Shown here: one piece after another, positions 26,251 to 34,973 of the stretch | Layout: every line of letters starts with the position of its first letter | Numbering within the stretch: the stretch's first letter is position 1 | Source of the DNA: JAOUGY01 sp963825585 | GTDB taxonomy: Bacteria; Actinomycetota; Acidimicrobiia; Spongiisociales; ZC4RG35 | Reading direction: 5' to 3' | DNA length: 64,000 nucleotides | NCBI GenBank assembly: GCA_963825585.1 | Contig: CAWGTX010000010.1 | Span: 372,001-436,000, forward strand | The notes under the pieces: generated by a model | Database searches by the model: none | What the model saw: the letters and a program-made list of their open reading frames with translations, nothing else | Told to the model about the DNA's origin: nothing | Program-made: the position numbers and the translations under genes

Positions 26251-27276
26251 ATGAAGATCTGCGTGTTGGGAACGGGTGCGATCGGCGCCAGCCTGGCGGC
26301 CGACCTGATCGATGCCGGCGAGGACGTCATGATCGTCGACCAGTGGCCCGACCACGTCGAGATCATGCGCCGCTACGGGCTGCGGGTGAAGATGCCCGAC
26401 CGGGAGGTGCACGTCCCGGTGGACGCACTCCACATCTCCGACCTGGCGTCACGGCGGCCCATGTTCGACGTTGTGGTCGTGGCGGTGAAGTCCTATGACA
26501 CCCGCTGGATCGTCAACCTGATCGAACCGTTCCTGAAGCCCGACGGGGTGCTGATCGGCACCCAGAACTCGATGAACGACGACACCCACGCCGCCATCGT
26601 CGGCCGGGCCCGCACCATGGGCTGTGCCATCGAGCTGTCGGCCGACATCTACACCCCCGGCGTCGTCACCCGCAACACCTCACGCACCGGCACCTGGCTG
26701 ACGGTGGGCGAACTGGACGGGACCATGACCCGCCGCGCCGAGATGATGGCCAAGCTGCTCGGGAACTGCGCCCAGACGGTGGTGACCACCAACATCTACG
26801 GAGCCAAGTGGACCAAGCTCGTCGCCAATACCATGGCGATGGGCCCCAACGGCCTGTTCGGACTCCCCAGCCGTGAGGGCGCCGCCCTGCCCGGGATGCG
26901 TGACATCGCCGTTCGGCTCGGACGCGAGGCCGCCGAGGTGGGCAAGGCACTCGGGTACGAACTGGAGCCGGTGTTCGGTCTGACCGCCGAGGAGTTCTCA
27001 GGCGCCGGTGACGAGGTGCTGCTCAAGGCCCTCGACACCCTCTACGAACACATCGGCCCGCGGGCGGTCACGGCCATCGTGCAGGACACCTGGAAGGGCC
27101 GGCGCAGCGAATACAACTTCATCACGGGGCTGATCGTGCGCAAGGGCGCCGAGGTGGGGATCGAGACCCCGGCCAACTCGGCGGTGCTCGAGGTGTACGA
27201 ACTGATCGACCAGGGTCACATCGAGATGAGCCCCAACAACCTCGACCGCCTCAAGGGCATCCTCGCCGAGAACTGA
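26251..27276 (+). CDS. ketopantoate reductase family (ApbA/PanE) protein
   Basis: A 341-residue NAD(P)-dependent dehydrogenase. It starts MKICVLGTGAIGASLAADL (Rossmann GxGxxG), has VVVAVKSYDTRW and LIGTQNSMND as in PanE, and the catalytic-Lys region YGAKWTKLVANTMAMGPNG. It may make pantoate for CoA synthesis or act on another 2-oxo acid; several paralogues are usual in actinobacteria, so panE is not assigned. The ATG at 26251 is set by the Rossmann start. It is convergent with the MmcQ/YjbR gene. Confidence 0.85.
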   Translation: MKICVLGTGAIGASLAADLIDAGEDVMIVDQWPDHVEIMRRYGLRVKMPDREVHVPVDALHISDLASRRPMFDVVVVAVKSYDTRWIVNLIEPFLKPDGVLIGTQNSMNDDTHAAIVGRARTMGCAIELSADIYTPGVVTRNTSRTGTWLTVGELDGTMTRRAEMMAKLLGNCAQTVVTTNIYGAKWTKLVANTMAMGPNGLFGLPSREGAALPGMRDIAVRLGREAAEVGKALGYELEPVFGLTAEEFSGAGDEVLLKALDTLYEHIGPRAVTAIVQDTWKGRRSEYNFITGLIVRKGAEVGIETPANSAVLEVYELIDQGHIEMSPNNLDRLKGILAEN

Positions 27277-27279
27277 CCG

Positions 27280-27633
27280 TCACCCGCCCTCCCACCCGGT
27301 TGGTCGACGAGATTTGGGCAAGCGCGACACGACCAGGTGATAGGACTCGTCGATGGCGTCGAGCACGTCCTCGTCGGGGATGTCCCCGTCGAAGGCCAGG
27401 CTGTTCCATCCCTGGGCACCGAGATACGGCATCTTGGTGGCGTCGCCCGGGAATCGCTCCAGCCACTCGTCGGCGTCCAGACGGTTGGCGCCGCACTTGA
27501 CACCAACGGTCGACGCTCCGAAGAAGGCAAAGATCTTCTGGTCGACCTTGGTCACGATCGTCTCGTCCCACGGCTCGTCACGCCAGGCGCCCGGTTTGGC
27601 CAGGCAGTAGTCGAGCAGGTCGTCGAATGACAT
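27280..27633 (-). CDS. MmcQ/YjbR family protein
   Basis: A 117-residue single-domain protein: LLDYCLAKPGAWRDEPWDE, KIFAFFGA, and the C-terminal WNSLAFDGDIPDEDVLDAIDESYHLVVSRLPK. This is the MmcQ/YjbR fold, thought to bind DNA on structural grounds but with no firm function. Only three bases separate its stop from the stop of the convergent dehydrogenase gene. Confidence 0.85.
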   Translation of the reverse strand: MSFDDLLDYCLAKPGAWRDEPWDETIVTKVDQKIFAFFGASTVGVKCGANRLDADEWLERFPGDATKMPYLGAQGWNSLAFDGDIPDEDVLDAIDESYHLVVSRLPKSRRPTGWEGG

Positions 27634-27655
27634 CCCCGGATTCTGCCTCAGCCGA

Positions 27656-28606
27656 TCAACGCGTGAGGCCGGTGACGGGGTCGACTTCGGCCACCAGTCG
27701 GTCGGCGGCTTCGTCGGTGAGTTCGAGGAACCGGGTCAGCGCAGGCGGGAGGACACGGCCGCGCAGCGTCGCAGCCACCACCATCCGGCTGGGGATTCCC
27801 GGCTCGAGACGACGCACCAGCACGTCGGGATCGGCTGGATCGACAGCCAGCGACGGCATCACGGCGTGGCCCAACCCCGCCCGCACCATGGCCTGAACGG
27901 CGGCGTTGTCGGAGCTGCGGAACACCACGTTCGGGTCGACCCCCGCTCGCCGGATGGCGCCGTCGACCAGCCGGATGTGGGAGGCGTCGAACTGGCTGAT
28001 GAGCGGCACACCGCTGAGCAGGGACACGGGCACCGAAACCCGGTTGCGGGTGGCGAGATCGTGGCTCACCGGGCTCAGCAGCACGAACGGATCCTCGAAG
28101 ACCTGCACGACGTCGAAAGCCTGCCGGGAGACCGGCTCCACCAGGAAGGCGGCGTCGAGCGTGCGATCCTGAAGCGCCGCCAACAGCGCGTCCTGCTCGT
28201 CGAGCTCCCTCAGCCGGATCTCGAGATCGGGCCGCTCCGCCGCCAACGCCTGGAACACCTGGGGCAGCAGCCTCACCGACACACTCTGGAAGGTGCCGAT
28301 GGTGATGGAGCCCATCCGCCCCGCCCGCAGCAGCTGGATCTCGGCAGCGGCCACGTCGAGGCGATTGAGAATGGCGGTGGCGTGATCGAGCAGCAGCGAA
28401 CCGAGCGGGGTGATCTCGACCGGCTTGGGCCCGCCGGGCCGCTCGAACACCGGACCTCCGAGGGTGCGCTCGAGCGATGCGATCTGCTGGCTCACCGCCG
28501 ACTGGGTGTAACCAAGGCGTTCGGCAGCCCGCCCGAAGGAGCGTTCCGCCGCCACCGCCTGCAACGCCATCAAATGTCGGAGTTCCACAGGACCCAGATC
28601 GATCAT
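27656..28606 (-). CDS. LysR-family transcriptional regulator
   Basis: A regulator of about 316 residues. The N-terminal helix-turn-helix reads ELRHLMALQAVAAERSFGRA, then LGYTQSAVSQQIASLERTLG. The effector domain begins at ITIGTFQSVSVRLLPQVFQAL. The ATG at 28606 (MIDLGPVELRHL) is preferred; a GTG two codons upstream is possible. It is divergent from a 74-residue gene that is its most likely target, and the gap holds an AT-richer stretch, TTATCGAAACGA, that could be part of its binding site (inference). Confidence 0.9.
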   Translation of the reverse strand: MIDLGPVELRHLMALQAVAAERSFGRAAERLGYTQSAVSQQIASLERTLGGPVFERPGGPKPVEITPLGSLLLDHATAILNRLDVAAAEIQLLRAGRMGSITIGTFQSVSVRLLPQVFQALAAERPDLEIRLRELDEQDALLAALQDRTLDAAFLVEPVSRQAFDVVQVFEDPFVLLSPVSHDLATRNRVSVPVSLLSGVPLISQFDASHIRLVDGAIRRAGVDPNVVFRSSDNAAVQAMVRAGLGHAVMPSLAVDPADPDVLVRRLEPGIPSRMVVAATLRGRVLPPALTRFLELTDEAADRLVAEVDPVTGLTR

Positions 28607-28695
28607 CAGCACAGCTTATCGAAACGAGCACGGATCATCGTTGGACGTGATGGGATGCCGCACCTACCGTGGCGTGAGACGAAAGGAAGCCACCA

Positions 28696-28920
28696 ATGAT
28701 CGATTTCCACACCCTCGCCCAGAACGTCGACACTCGCGGCCTCGCCGCCGTGGAAGGTGACGTCCGCGAGATCACCGTGGCAGCCCGCACCGCCGGGGTG
28801 TCCCCCGTGCTCGTCGCCGTTCTCGCCGACCCCCGCGAACCCGAAGTGGCCCGCATCCGCGCCCTCGCCAAGATCCGTATGGCCCTCGAGGCCCGCCGCC
28901 CCGGAGCCATCGCCGCTTGA
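28696..28920 (+). CDS. small protein of unknown function, divergent from LysR
   Basis: A 74-residue protein with a good ribosome site (GAAAGGAAG, then ATG at 28696). It is predicted to be all-helical, starting MIDFHTLAQNVDTRGLAAVEG and ending in a basic helix (ARIRALAKIRMALEARR). It is unlike any family I know. Position and codon use support a real gene, possibly controlled by the adjacent LysR regulator. Confidence 0.65.
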   Translation: MIDFHTLAQNVDTRGLAAVEGDVREITVAARTAGVSPVLVAVLADPREPEVARIRALAKIRMALEARRPGAIAA

Positions 28921-28921
28921 A

Positions 28922-29124
28922 CGCTCTTGTCCCCCTCGAGCTTGCGAGAGGGGGAAGGGTCCGTCCGGCGAAGCGCCGGGACGACGAAGGAGCGGGGTAG
29001 GGGGGGCCTATCCCTCGCGGGTATGAATGCGCGTTCCGGAGCGCGTCGAAGTTCTTCTCGCGGGCTCTCAACCCCCCTACCCCGCAAGCGGGGACCCCTT
29101 CCCCCACTCCGTGGGGGACAAGAC
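28922..29124. repeat. about 200-bp imperfect inverted repeat between convergent genes
   Basis: The segment begins with CTTGTCCCCC and ends with its complement GGGGGACAAG. Further in, GGGGTAGGGGGG faces CCCCCCTACCCC, so most of the element can fold on itself; secondary hairpins include CTCGAGCTTGCGAG. No coding content is seen. It occupies the whole gap between convergent stop codons and may also end transcription. Confidence 0.8.
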
Positions 29125-29934
29125 TCAAGCCGCCACGTTCCAGCCGGGTTGGAGTCTGTAGAGGTGCGTGTCGGCCAGGTGGTTGAGCACCCGGCGGGCG
29201 GCGCGGAATCGGTTGGCCACGTCGGCGACAACGGGTGGGGTTCCACCTTCGGCGACGGCGGCCGAATACCAGCGGGCGCCGAGCGCGTCGAGGGCGTCGA
29301 GTCCAGGTGAGATCCTCACCGGGTCGCACAGTGACAGGACTTCTTCGGCGGTCATCTGGACGGTGCGGCCGAGGCGTTCGGCGTCGACCGGGCGCATCGG
29401 CTTGGAACCGGTTCGGTCGGGGAAGACGCCGGCGGAGAAGAGTGCCAGGTCTCCCAGGCGCCGCAACAGCACGGTCCGGTCGGCAGGAAGGACCTGGTCG
29501 AGCCACATGGCCAAACCGGACAGGTCGAACGGGTTGCCTGGGAAGGGTGGCGGGTCGGGAAGGGCGAACGAGGTGAGCAATCCGGCCAGGAACGAGGTGC
29601 GGCCAGCGTCTTCGACGAACTCCTGGAGGGGAGCGACGTCGAACACGGGGAGCCGGCTGCGGGGACCCGACCAGTCGTTCACGTAGGTCGCCTCGCGCAG
29701 TTCGCCGGCGACCCGGTGAACGAGTACGGCGAACAGCAGGAATGGTGAGACGACGTTGGCAGGGTGGGCGTGGCGATCCATCACGACATCGAACACGTCA
29801 TCGCTGGAAAGCAGGTCGTGGATCGCCCAGGGGCGGCGTCTGAGATCGGCCGACAACTCGGCCGGGTCCGATCCCACCACGTCGGCGAGGGTGGCGAGGT
29901 CCCGTTCGTTGAGACTGTCGAGATACGACGGCAT
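29125..29934 (-). CDS. conserved-looking protein of unknown function
   Basis: A 269-residue soluble protein starting MPSYLDSLNERDLATLADVV. It is rich in helices, and its start looks like a short domain found in actinobacterial hypothetical proteins (RRPWAIHDLLSSDDVFDVVM). No catalytic motif or membrane segment is visible. The frame is clean and has strong G/C third-position bias, so it is probably real. Confidence 0.65.
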   Translation of the reverse strand: MPSYLDSLNERDLATLADVVGSDPAELSADLRRRPWAIHDLLSSDDVFDVVMDRHAHPANVVSPFLLFAVLVHRVAGELREATYVNDWSGPRSRLPVFDVAPLQEFVEDAGRTSFLAGLLTSFALPDPPPFPGNPFDLSGLAMWLDQVLPADRTVLLRRLGDLALFSAGVFPDRTGSKPMRPVDAERLGRTVQMTAEEVLSLCDPVRISPGLDALDALGARWYSAAVAEGGTPPVVADVANRFRAARRVLNHLADTHLYRLQPGWNVAA

Positions 29935-30005
29935 ACACGTCTCCCTTGGGCGACACCATACCCGTCGACCGGAACCAGCAACCAGTAAGCGGTGTGAAAA
30001 GCGCG

Positions 30006-30338
30006 TTACCGGCCGTCGGGCCGGCGGTCGGCGAGGCCGTGGGCACGCTCGATCATCTCGGCCAGGGACTCGACCTCCTCCAACGATCGAACAGCCACCT
30101 CGTAGGTGAGCGCACCCTCGTCGATGTGCTCGTGGTCGGGTGCCCCCGCCATCGCCTCCAACCGCAACCGGGCCAGCAGCCCGTCGTCGACCGGCCAGGC
30201 CGCCACGAACACCCGACCGGTGGCGCTCCGGGCCAGGATGGCAGGCGGGTCGTCGCTCAGGTCGATCGAGACGTCTGCGGCGGCGCGTTCGAGTGCGGAG
30301 ACGAAGATCGTCACCAGTTCACTCGGCTCACCCGACAT
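30006..30338 (-). CDS. small protein of unknown function
   Basis: From the ATG at 30338, 110 codons encode MSGEPSELVTIFVSALERAA, an alpha/beta-looking domain and an acidic-then-basic C-terminus. The frame extends further upstream, but that part lacks protein-like composition and overlaps the divergent decarboxylase promoter. No family recognised. Confidence 0.55.
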   Translation of the reverse strand: MSGEPSELVTIFVSALERAAADVSIDLSDDPPAILARSATGRVFVAAWPVDDGLLARLRLEAMAGAPDHEHIDEGALTYEVAVRSLEEVESLAEMIERAHGLADRRPDGR

Positions 30339-30414
30339 CCACGGAGGCGGCGGCTCCACACACGAGATTGTCGGCGACGGCCCGATCGGTTCTCGGCGGG
30401 ATAGGGTTGGCGCC

Positions 30415-31807
30415 ATGGACCGCCACATGTCAGCCGACGAATTCCGTCGCCACGGCAAGGAACTCATCGACTGGATCGCCGACTACTGGGAGGATGTCGA
30501 AACTCGGCCCATCCTTCCGTCGGTTGAGCCGGGAGACATCAGGGCGATGCTCCCGGAACGGGCCCCCGAGCGGCCCGAGGACTTCCGTGAGGTCCTCGCC
30601 GATCTCGACCGGGTGGTCATGCCCGGCCTCACCCATTGGCAGTCGCCGGGCTGGTTCGCCTTCTTTCCCGCCAATGCATCGTTCCCCGCCATCCTCGGCG
30701 AGTTGGCAGCAGCCGGGCTCGCCCAACAGGGCATGCTGTGGGCGACCAGCCCGGCCACCACCGAGATCGAGTCGGCCGTGCTCGACTGGCTGGTCGACCT
30801 GATGGCACTGCCCGAGTCGTGGAAGACCACCCGTCAGGGGGGCGGCGTCATGCAGATGAGCGCTTCGGACGGCACCCACACGGCCCTGGTGGTTGCCCGC
30901 CGTCTGGCCCGACAACGTGCGCCGATCGAGCGGCTCGTTGTCTACACCTCGGCCCAGGCGCACTCGTCGATCGAAAAGGGAGCGAGGGTGGCGGGGTTCG
31001 AACACATCCGGCTCATCGACGTCGACGATCGCTTCGCCATGTCGGTCGACGCTCTGGAGGCGGCGGTTGCGGTCGACGCCGCCACGGGGTTGGTTCCCGC
31101 CTTCGTGTGTTCTGCCGTCGGCACCACCGGCACGACCGCAGTCGACCCGGTACGCCGCATAGGCGAGGTGTCCCGCCGTCACGGGATGTGGCACCACGTC
31201 GATGCCGCCTACGCCGGCAGCGCCATGATCTGCGAAGAGTTCCGCCACCACCAGGACGGTCTGGAACTGGTGGACTCCTACGTCTTCAACCCGCACAAGT
31301 GGCTGTTCACCAACTTCGACGCCTCCGTCTTCTACGTGGCGGATCGGACCCCGCTCATCGAGACGTTGTCGATCCTCCCGCCCTACCTGCAGAATCGGGC
31401 GACGGAGTCGGGCGCCGTCATCGACTACCGCGACTGGCACGTGCCGCTGGGTCGGCGTTTTCGGGCGCTCAAGCTGTGGTTCGTTCTCCGCCAGTACGGC
31501 GCCGAGGGACTGCGACACCACATCAGAGCCCACGTAGAGATGGCACGTCGGCTCGAGTCCTGCATAGAGACGCATCCCCGGCTGGAAATGGTGGCGCCCA
31601 CGACTTTCGCCCTGGTCAGCTTCGCCCACGTGGACGGGGACGAAGCAACGGCGCACATCGCAGAGGTCGTGAACGCCTCCGGCCACTCGTATGTGACTGC
31701 CTCACGCATCGCCGATCGAACGTTCGTCAGAGTGTCGATCGGCCAGACCCACACCACCCAGGAGCACGTCGACCGATTGTGGAGTGTTGATCGACGGCGC
31801 CGCCTGA
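30415..31807 (+). CDS. PLP-dependent aromatic-L-amino-acid decarboxylase family, 3' end probably frameshifted
   Basis: A group II decarboxylase (DOPA/tyrosine/tryptophan decarboxylase family). It has HWQSPGWFAFFPANASFPAI and GMLWATSPATTEIESAVLDWL, then HVDAAYAGSAMICEEFR (cofactor-binding Asp) and NPHKWLFTNFDASVF with the PLP Lys. Near the end, FVRVSIGQTHTTQEHVDRLW is followed in frame by an unrelated Arg-rich tail running to 31977 over an antisense gene. Dropping one base near 31783 gives LWVLIDGAA and a stop at 31807, the normal family ending. The substrate is unproven. The neighbouring aromatic-catabolism genes make an aromatic amine source plausible. Confidence 0.82.
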
Positions 31808-31817
31808 GACCGGGGCA

Positions 31818-32060
31818 TCACCACCCGCCGAGCATGCGCCGTGCCCCGACCAGCATCATGACGGCACCCCCGCCGGTGAGCACGGCGGGCTCCCAGCCCA
31901 GGGTCGGCATGAGCGCCATGCCGATGAGTGCCAGGATCAGCCCGAGTGTGAAGAACACGTCGGGATGGACCACGTAGGGGCGACGGCGGGCGGATGCCAC
32001 CACGCCTATCGCACTTCCAACGACGACCACACCGATCGTGACGATCAACCAGAGCGGCAT
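31818..32060 (-). CDS. small membrane protein, unknown function
   Basis: An 80-residue protein with three hydrophobic segments: LWLIVTIGVVVVGSAIGVVA, VFFTLGLILALIGMALMP and AVLTGGGAVMMLVGARRML. It has the composition of a small actinobacterial inner-membrane protein. It is convergent with the decarboxylase gene, whose proposed corrected stop (31807) leaves it free of overlap. Confidence 0.6.
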   Translation of the reverse strand: MPLWLIVTIGVVVVGSAIGVVASARRRPYVVHPDVFFTLGLILALIGMALMPTLGWEPAVLTGGGAVMMLVGARRMLGGW

Positions 32061-32149
32061 TCGAGCTCCCTCTGTCGTATCGACAACCTATCGAGCGGGT
32101 GGCGCCCCTGGAAGGGTCCGGCGTCCCTTGCGGGCCCGAGATCGGCAGC

Positions 32150-32170
32150 CGGTATCCTTCGCTCCCGAAC
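32150..32170 (+). promoter_or_regulatory. candidate MarR operator, copy 3 (upstream of hpaE-like gene)
   Basis: This 21-bp site matches the pattern CGnTAnCnTTCG-N3-CCGAAC, also found at 39755-39775 (minus strand) and 41651-41671. It agrees with each of the other two at 17 of 21 positions. It ends just before the AGGAGG ribosome site of the aldehyde dehydrogenase gene, a position fit for repression. Confidence 0.6.
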
Positions 32171-32185
32171 GATCAGGAGGCAGCG

Positions 32186-33649
32186 GTGGAGGATCGCAGA
32201 TTCGACATCGGTGGTGTGTCGGTGTCGGGGGAGCACTTCATCGGCGGACGCAGGGTGTCGTCACCGCGGACCTTCGAGAACCGCACGCCGTTGGACTGGT
32301 CGGTGGAGATCGGTGAGATAGCCCGCGGCGATGCCGGCGCCGCCGACCTGGCGGTTTCCGCAGCGCTCGAGGCTGCGCCGGAGTGGGCGGCGCTCACGGC
32401 CACCGAACGCGCCGCCCTTCTGCATCGGCTGGCCGACGTCATCGACACCCGCACCGAGGACCTGGCGACGGTCGAATGCCTCGACATGGCGATGCTGCTC
32501 GAGTCGCTCCGCGTCCGGGTGATCCACCGGGGGGCCGAGAACTTTCGCAACTACGCCGATCTGGCTGCCGGTCACCAGGAGCGTCGCTGGTCGTCGAAAG
32601 GGACTGCCAACGTGGTTCAGCGGATGCCCGCCGGCCCGGCCGTCATCATCACCCCGTGGAACGCTCCCTGGCTGCTGTCGACATGGAAGCTGGCGCCGGC
32701 GCTGGCGGCGGGAAACCCCGTCATCCTGAAGCCGGCCGAGTGGTCGCCTCTCTCGGCATCGCTGCTGGCCGACATCTCGGTCGAAGCGGGACTACCGCCT
32801 GGTGTGCTCAACGTCGTCCAGGGGTTCGGCGAGGAGGTTGGGGCGGCCCTGGTGGCGGACCCCCGGGTGCGGCGGATCTCGTTCACGGGGTCGCCTGAGG
32901 CGGCCGTCCACATCGGGACCGCCGCTGCCGCCAACCTCGTTCCGTTCACCGCCGAACTGGGAGGCAAAGGGCCGTTCCTGGTCTTCGACGACGCCGACCT
33001 CGACGCCGCCGCCGAGAAGGCCGCCGGCCAGTACGACGACTCCGGGCAGGTGTGTCTCGCCGGGACGCGGCTGCTGGTGCAGGACTCGATCAGGGACGAG
33101 TTCCTCGATCGGTTCCACGGCTACGTCGACAGCCACGTACTGGGCGACAGCCGAGACCCGGAAACCACCATCTCCCCGATGATCCACCCCGACCACCTGG
33201 CCCGGGTCTCGGGGTTCGTGAACCGTGCCCGGACCACTGGTGACCGGGTGGTGCGCGGTGGCAAGGTGTGGAGCGACGGCGGCCTGTGGTACGAACCCAC
33301 CCTGATCGAGCCTGTCTCCAACGACTCGGAGGTGGTGCAACGTGAGGTCTTCGGGCCTGTGCTCACCCTTCAGACGTTCACCGACGAGGCCGAGGCTATC
33401 CGGCTCGCCAACTCCACCCGCTACGGGCTCTCGGGGATCATCTACACCTCATCGGTCGAACGGGCCGAACGGGTGGGCCGCCAGATCCGGGCCGGCGTGG
33501 TGTGGACCAACTGTTTCCTGATCCGCGACCTGACCGCCCCCTTTGGTGGTGTCGGCATCTCGGGTATCGGTCGGGAGGGCGGCGACTACGCCCTCGAGTT
33601 CCACTCCGATCTCAAGACCCTCCAGATCCTCGACGGATCGGTGAACTGA
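32186..33649 (+). CDS. HpaE-like semialdehyde dehydrogenase
   Basis: A 487-residue NAD(P)-dependent aldehyde dehydrogenase. A GTG start at 32186 follows AGGAGG by 5 bases. It has TPWNAPWLLSTWKLAPALA, the catalytic Glu in TAELGGKGP, the nucleophile in SGQVCLAGTRLL, and a C-terminus (NCFLIRDLTAPFGGVGISG, then GREGG) close to the 5-carboxymethyl-2-hydroxymuconate semialdehyde dehydrogenase group. It probably oxidises the ring-cleavage product of the HpaD-like dioxygenase encoded at 38.9-39.7 kb. The shared operator supports this link. A general hydroxymuconic semialdehyde dehydrogenase is the alternative. Confidence 0.85.
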   Translation: MEDRRFDIGGVSVSGEHFIGGRRVSSPRTFENRTPLDWSVEIGEIARGDAGAADLAVSAALEAAPEWAALTATERAALLHRLADVIDTRTEDLATVECLDMAMLLESLRVRVIHRGAENFRNYADLAAGHQERRWSSKGTANVVQRMPAGPAVIITPWNAPWLLSTWKLAPALAAGNPVILKPAEWSPLSASLLADISVEAGLPPGVLNVVQGFGEEVGAALVADPRVRRISFTGSPEAAVHIGTAAAANLVPFTAELGGKGPFLVFDDADLDAAAEKAAGQYDDSGQVCLAGTRLLVQDSIRDEFLDRFHGYVDSHVLGDSRDPETTISPMIHPDHLARVSGFVNRARTTGDRVVRGGKVWSDGGLWYEPTLIEPVSNDSEVVQREVFGPVLTLQTFTDEAEAIRLANSTRYGLSGIIYTSSVERAERVGRQIRAGVVWTNCFLIRDLTAPFGGVGISGIGREGGDYALEFHSDLKTLQILDGSVN

Positions 33650-33680
33650 GCCCTCGGACCCCGGTTCTACCCTGCGGGCC

Positions 33681-34604
33681 ATGACCCGTCGCTTCCTCAT
33701 CGACACCGACACCGCCTCCGACGACGCCGTGGCTCTGGTGTTGGCGTTTCGTGAACCCTCGGTCTCGGTGGAGGCGGTGACGGTGGTGGCCGGGAACGTC
33801 CCACTCGACCAAGCGGTCCAGAACGCCCTTTACACCCGCGAGCTGTGCGGTTCGACCGTGCCCGTGTACGCCGGGAGAGCGGCACCGCTCATGCGGCCGC
33901 TCGAAACCGCCCAGTTCGTCCACGGGCAGGACGGGATGGGCGACATCGGTCTGCCGGTGTCGGGTCGTGTCGCCGACGTGGGCCACGCGGTCGACGTCAT
34001 CATCGAGCGGGTGACGGGGTCTCCGGGTGCGATCACACTGGTGACCCTCGGGCCGCTCTCGAACGTCGCCACCGCCCTGCTGCGGGAACCGGGCATCGCC
34101 GGAGCGGTCGAGCACTGCTTCGTGATGGGCGGGGCATGCGCCGGTCCCGGTAACGTGACCCCGCTGGCAGAGTTCAACTTCTGGGCCGATCCGGAGGCCG
34201 CCCGAGTGGTGGCCCGTTCGGGGATGCCGCTCACGCTGATCGGGTGGGACATGTCAGTCCGTCACGCCACCTTCGGCCCCAACGAGTCCGCCGAGCTCCG
34301 CGACCTGGGACCTCTCGGTGCGTTCTGCATGGACATCCAGGCGGTGGTCGATGTCTATGCGCGGGAGGAGTCACACCTGGTGGGGTTCGACCTGCCCGAC
34401 CCGATCGCCATGGCGGTGGCGATCGATCCCTCGATCGCCGGCTTCGAGACCCACAACCTCGATGTGATCATCGGCGACGGCGAGGGTCGGGGAAAGGACG
34501 TGATCGACTGGCTCGACTCGACCGACGCCAGCCGGGACGCCCGCATCACCACCCACGTCGATCGTGAGGCGTTCGTGACCAAGCTCCGATCGGCGTTGAC
34601 CTGA
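33681..34604 (+). CDS. inosine-uridine-type nucleoside hydrolase
   Basis: A 307-residue nucleoside N-ribohydrolase. The N-terminal Ca2+-binding signature is LIDTDTASDDAVAL; ITLVTLGPLSNVATALL, FVMGGACAGPGNVTPLAEFN and the C-terminal FDLPDPIAMAVAID complete the active-site set. It hydrolyses nucleosides or related N-glycosides to ribose and base. It lies 31 bp after the dehydrogenase and may be co-transcribed, though no pathway link is evident. Confidence 0.9.
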   Translation: MTRRFLIDTDTASDDAVALVLAFREPSVSVEAVTVVAGNVPLDQAVQNALYTRELCGSTVPVYAGRAAPLMRPLETAQFVHGQDGMGDIGLPVSGRVADVGHAVDVIIERVTGSPGAITLVTLGPLSNVATALLREPGIAGAVEHCFVMGGACAGPGNVTPLAEFNFWADPEAARVVARSGMPLTLIGWDMSVRHATFGPNESAELRDLGPLGAFCMDIQAVVDVYAREESHLVGFDLPDPIAMAVAIDPSIAGFETHNLDVIIGDGEGRGKDVIDWLDSTDASRDARITTHVDREAFVTKLRSALT

Positions 34605-34626
34605 CGGCGTCCGGGGGTACGGGCTG

Positions 34627-34917
34627 TCAGGAGGCGATGGAGGTGCGGGCGCAATGCCGCAGACGGATCTCGCCGCGGGCGGTCTCGAAGACGACCTGCT
34701 CGTCTCCGGTGCCCTCGTGGTGGACCCAGATGGCGGTAGGAGAGTCGACGATCACCTGGAGGAACCCCTCGTCGTCCTCGAAGACCAGCTCCACCACATC
34801 ATCGAGCGGGGTGTAGTCGGCGGCCCGGAACCGGCAGGTCCCGGATGGCCGGGGCAGGGCATCCTGGGACTCCAGATGGACCGGGCCGATGATGCAGAGT
34901 GCGTCGAGCCACTCCAC
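34627..34917 (-). CDS. small protein of unknown function
   Basis: A 96-residue acidic, beta-rich protein (VELVFEDDEGFLQVIVDSPTA is its central part) ending RLRHCARTSIAS. No family recognised. The frame is well placed between a convergent nucleoside hydrolase and the amidase gene, and its composition is protein-like. Confidence 0.55.
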   Translation of the reverse strand: MEWLDALCIIGPVHLESQDALPRPSGTCRFRAADYTPLDDVVELVFEDDEGFLQVIVDSPTAIWVHHEGTGDEQVVFETARGEIRLRHCARTSIAS

Positions 34918-34973
34918 CCATTCAGACGTGTGTATCCGCTCCAGCCGTGCGCTCCTTCGCCTCAGGGCTCAAC

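Noticed and set aside
31808..31977. A longer C-terminus for the aromatic amino acid decarboxylase
   Set aside because: The extra text is Arg/Pro/Ser-rich, unlike the family, and antisense to a membrane-protein gene; a one-base correction gives a normal end at 31807.
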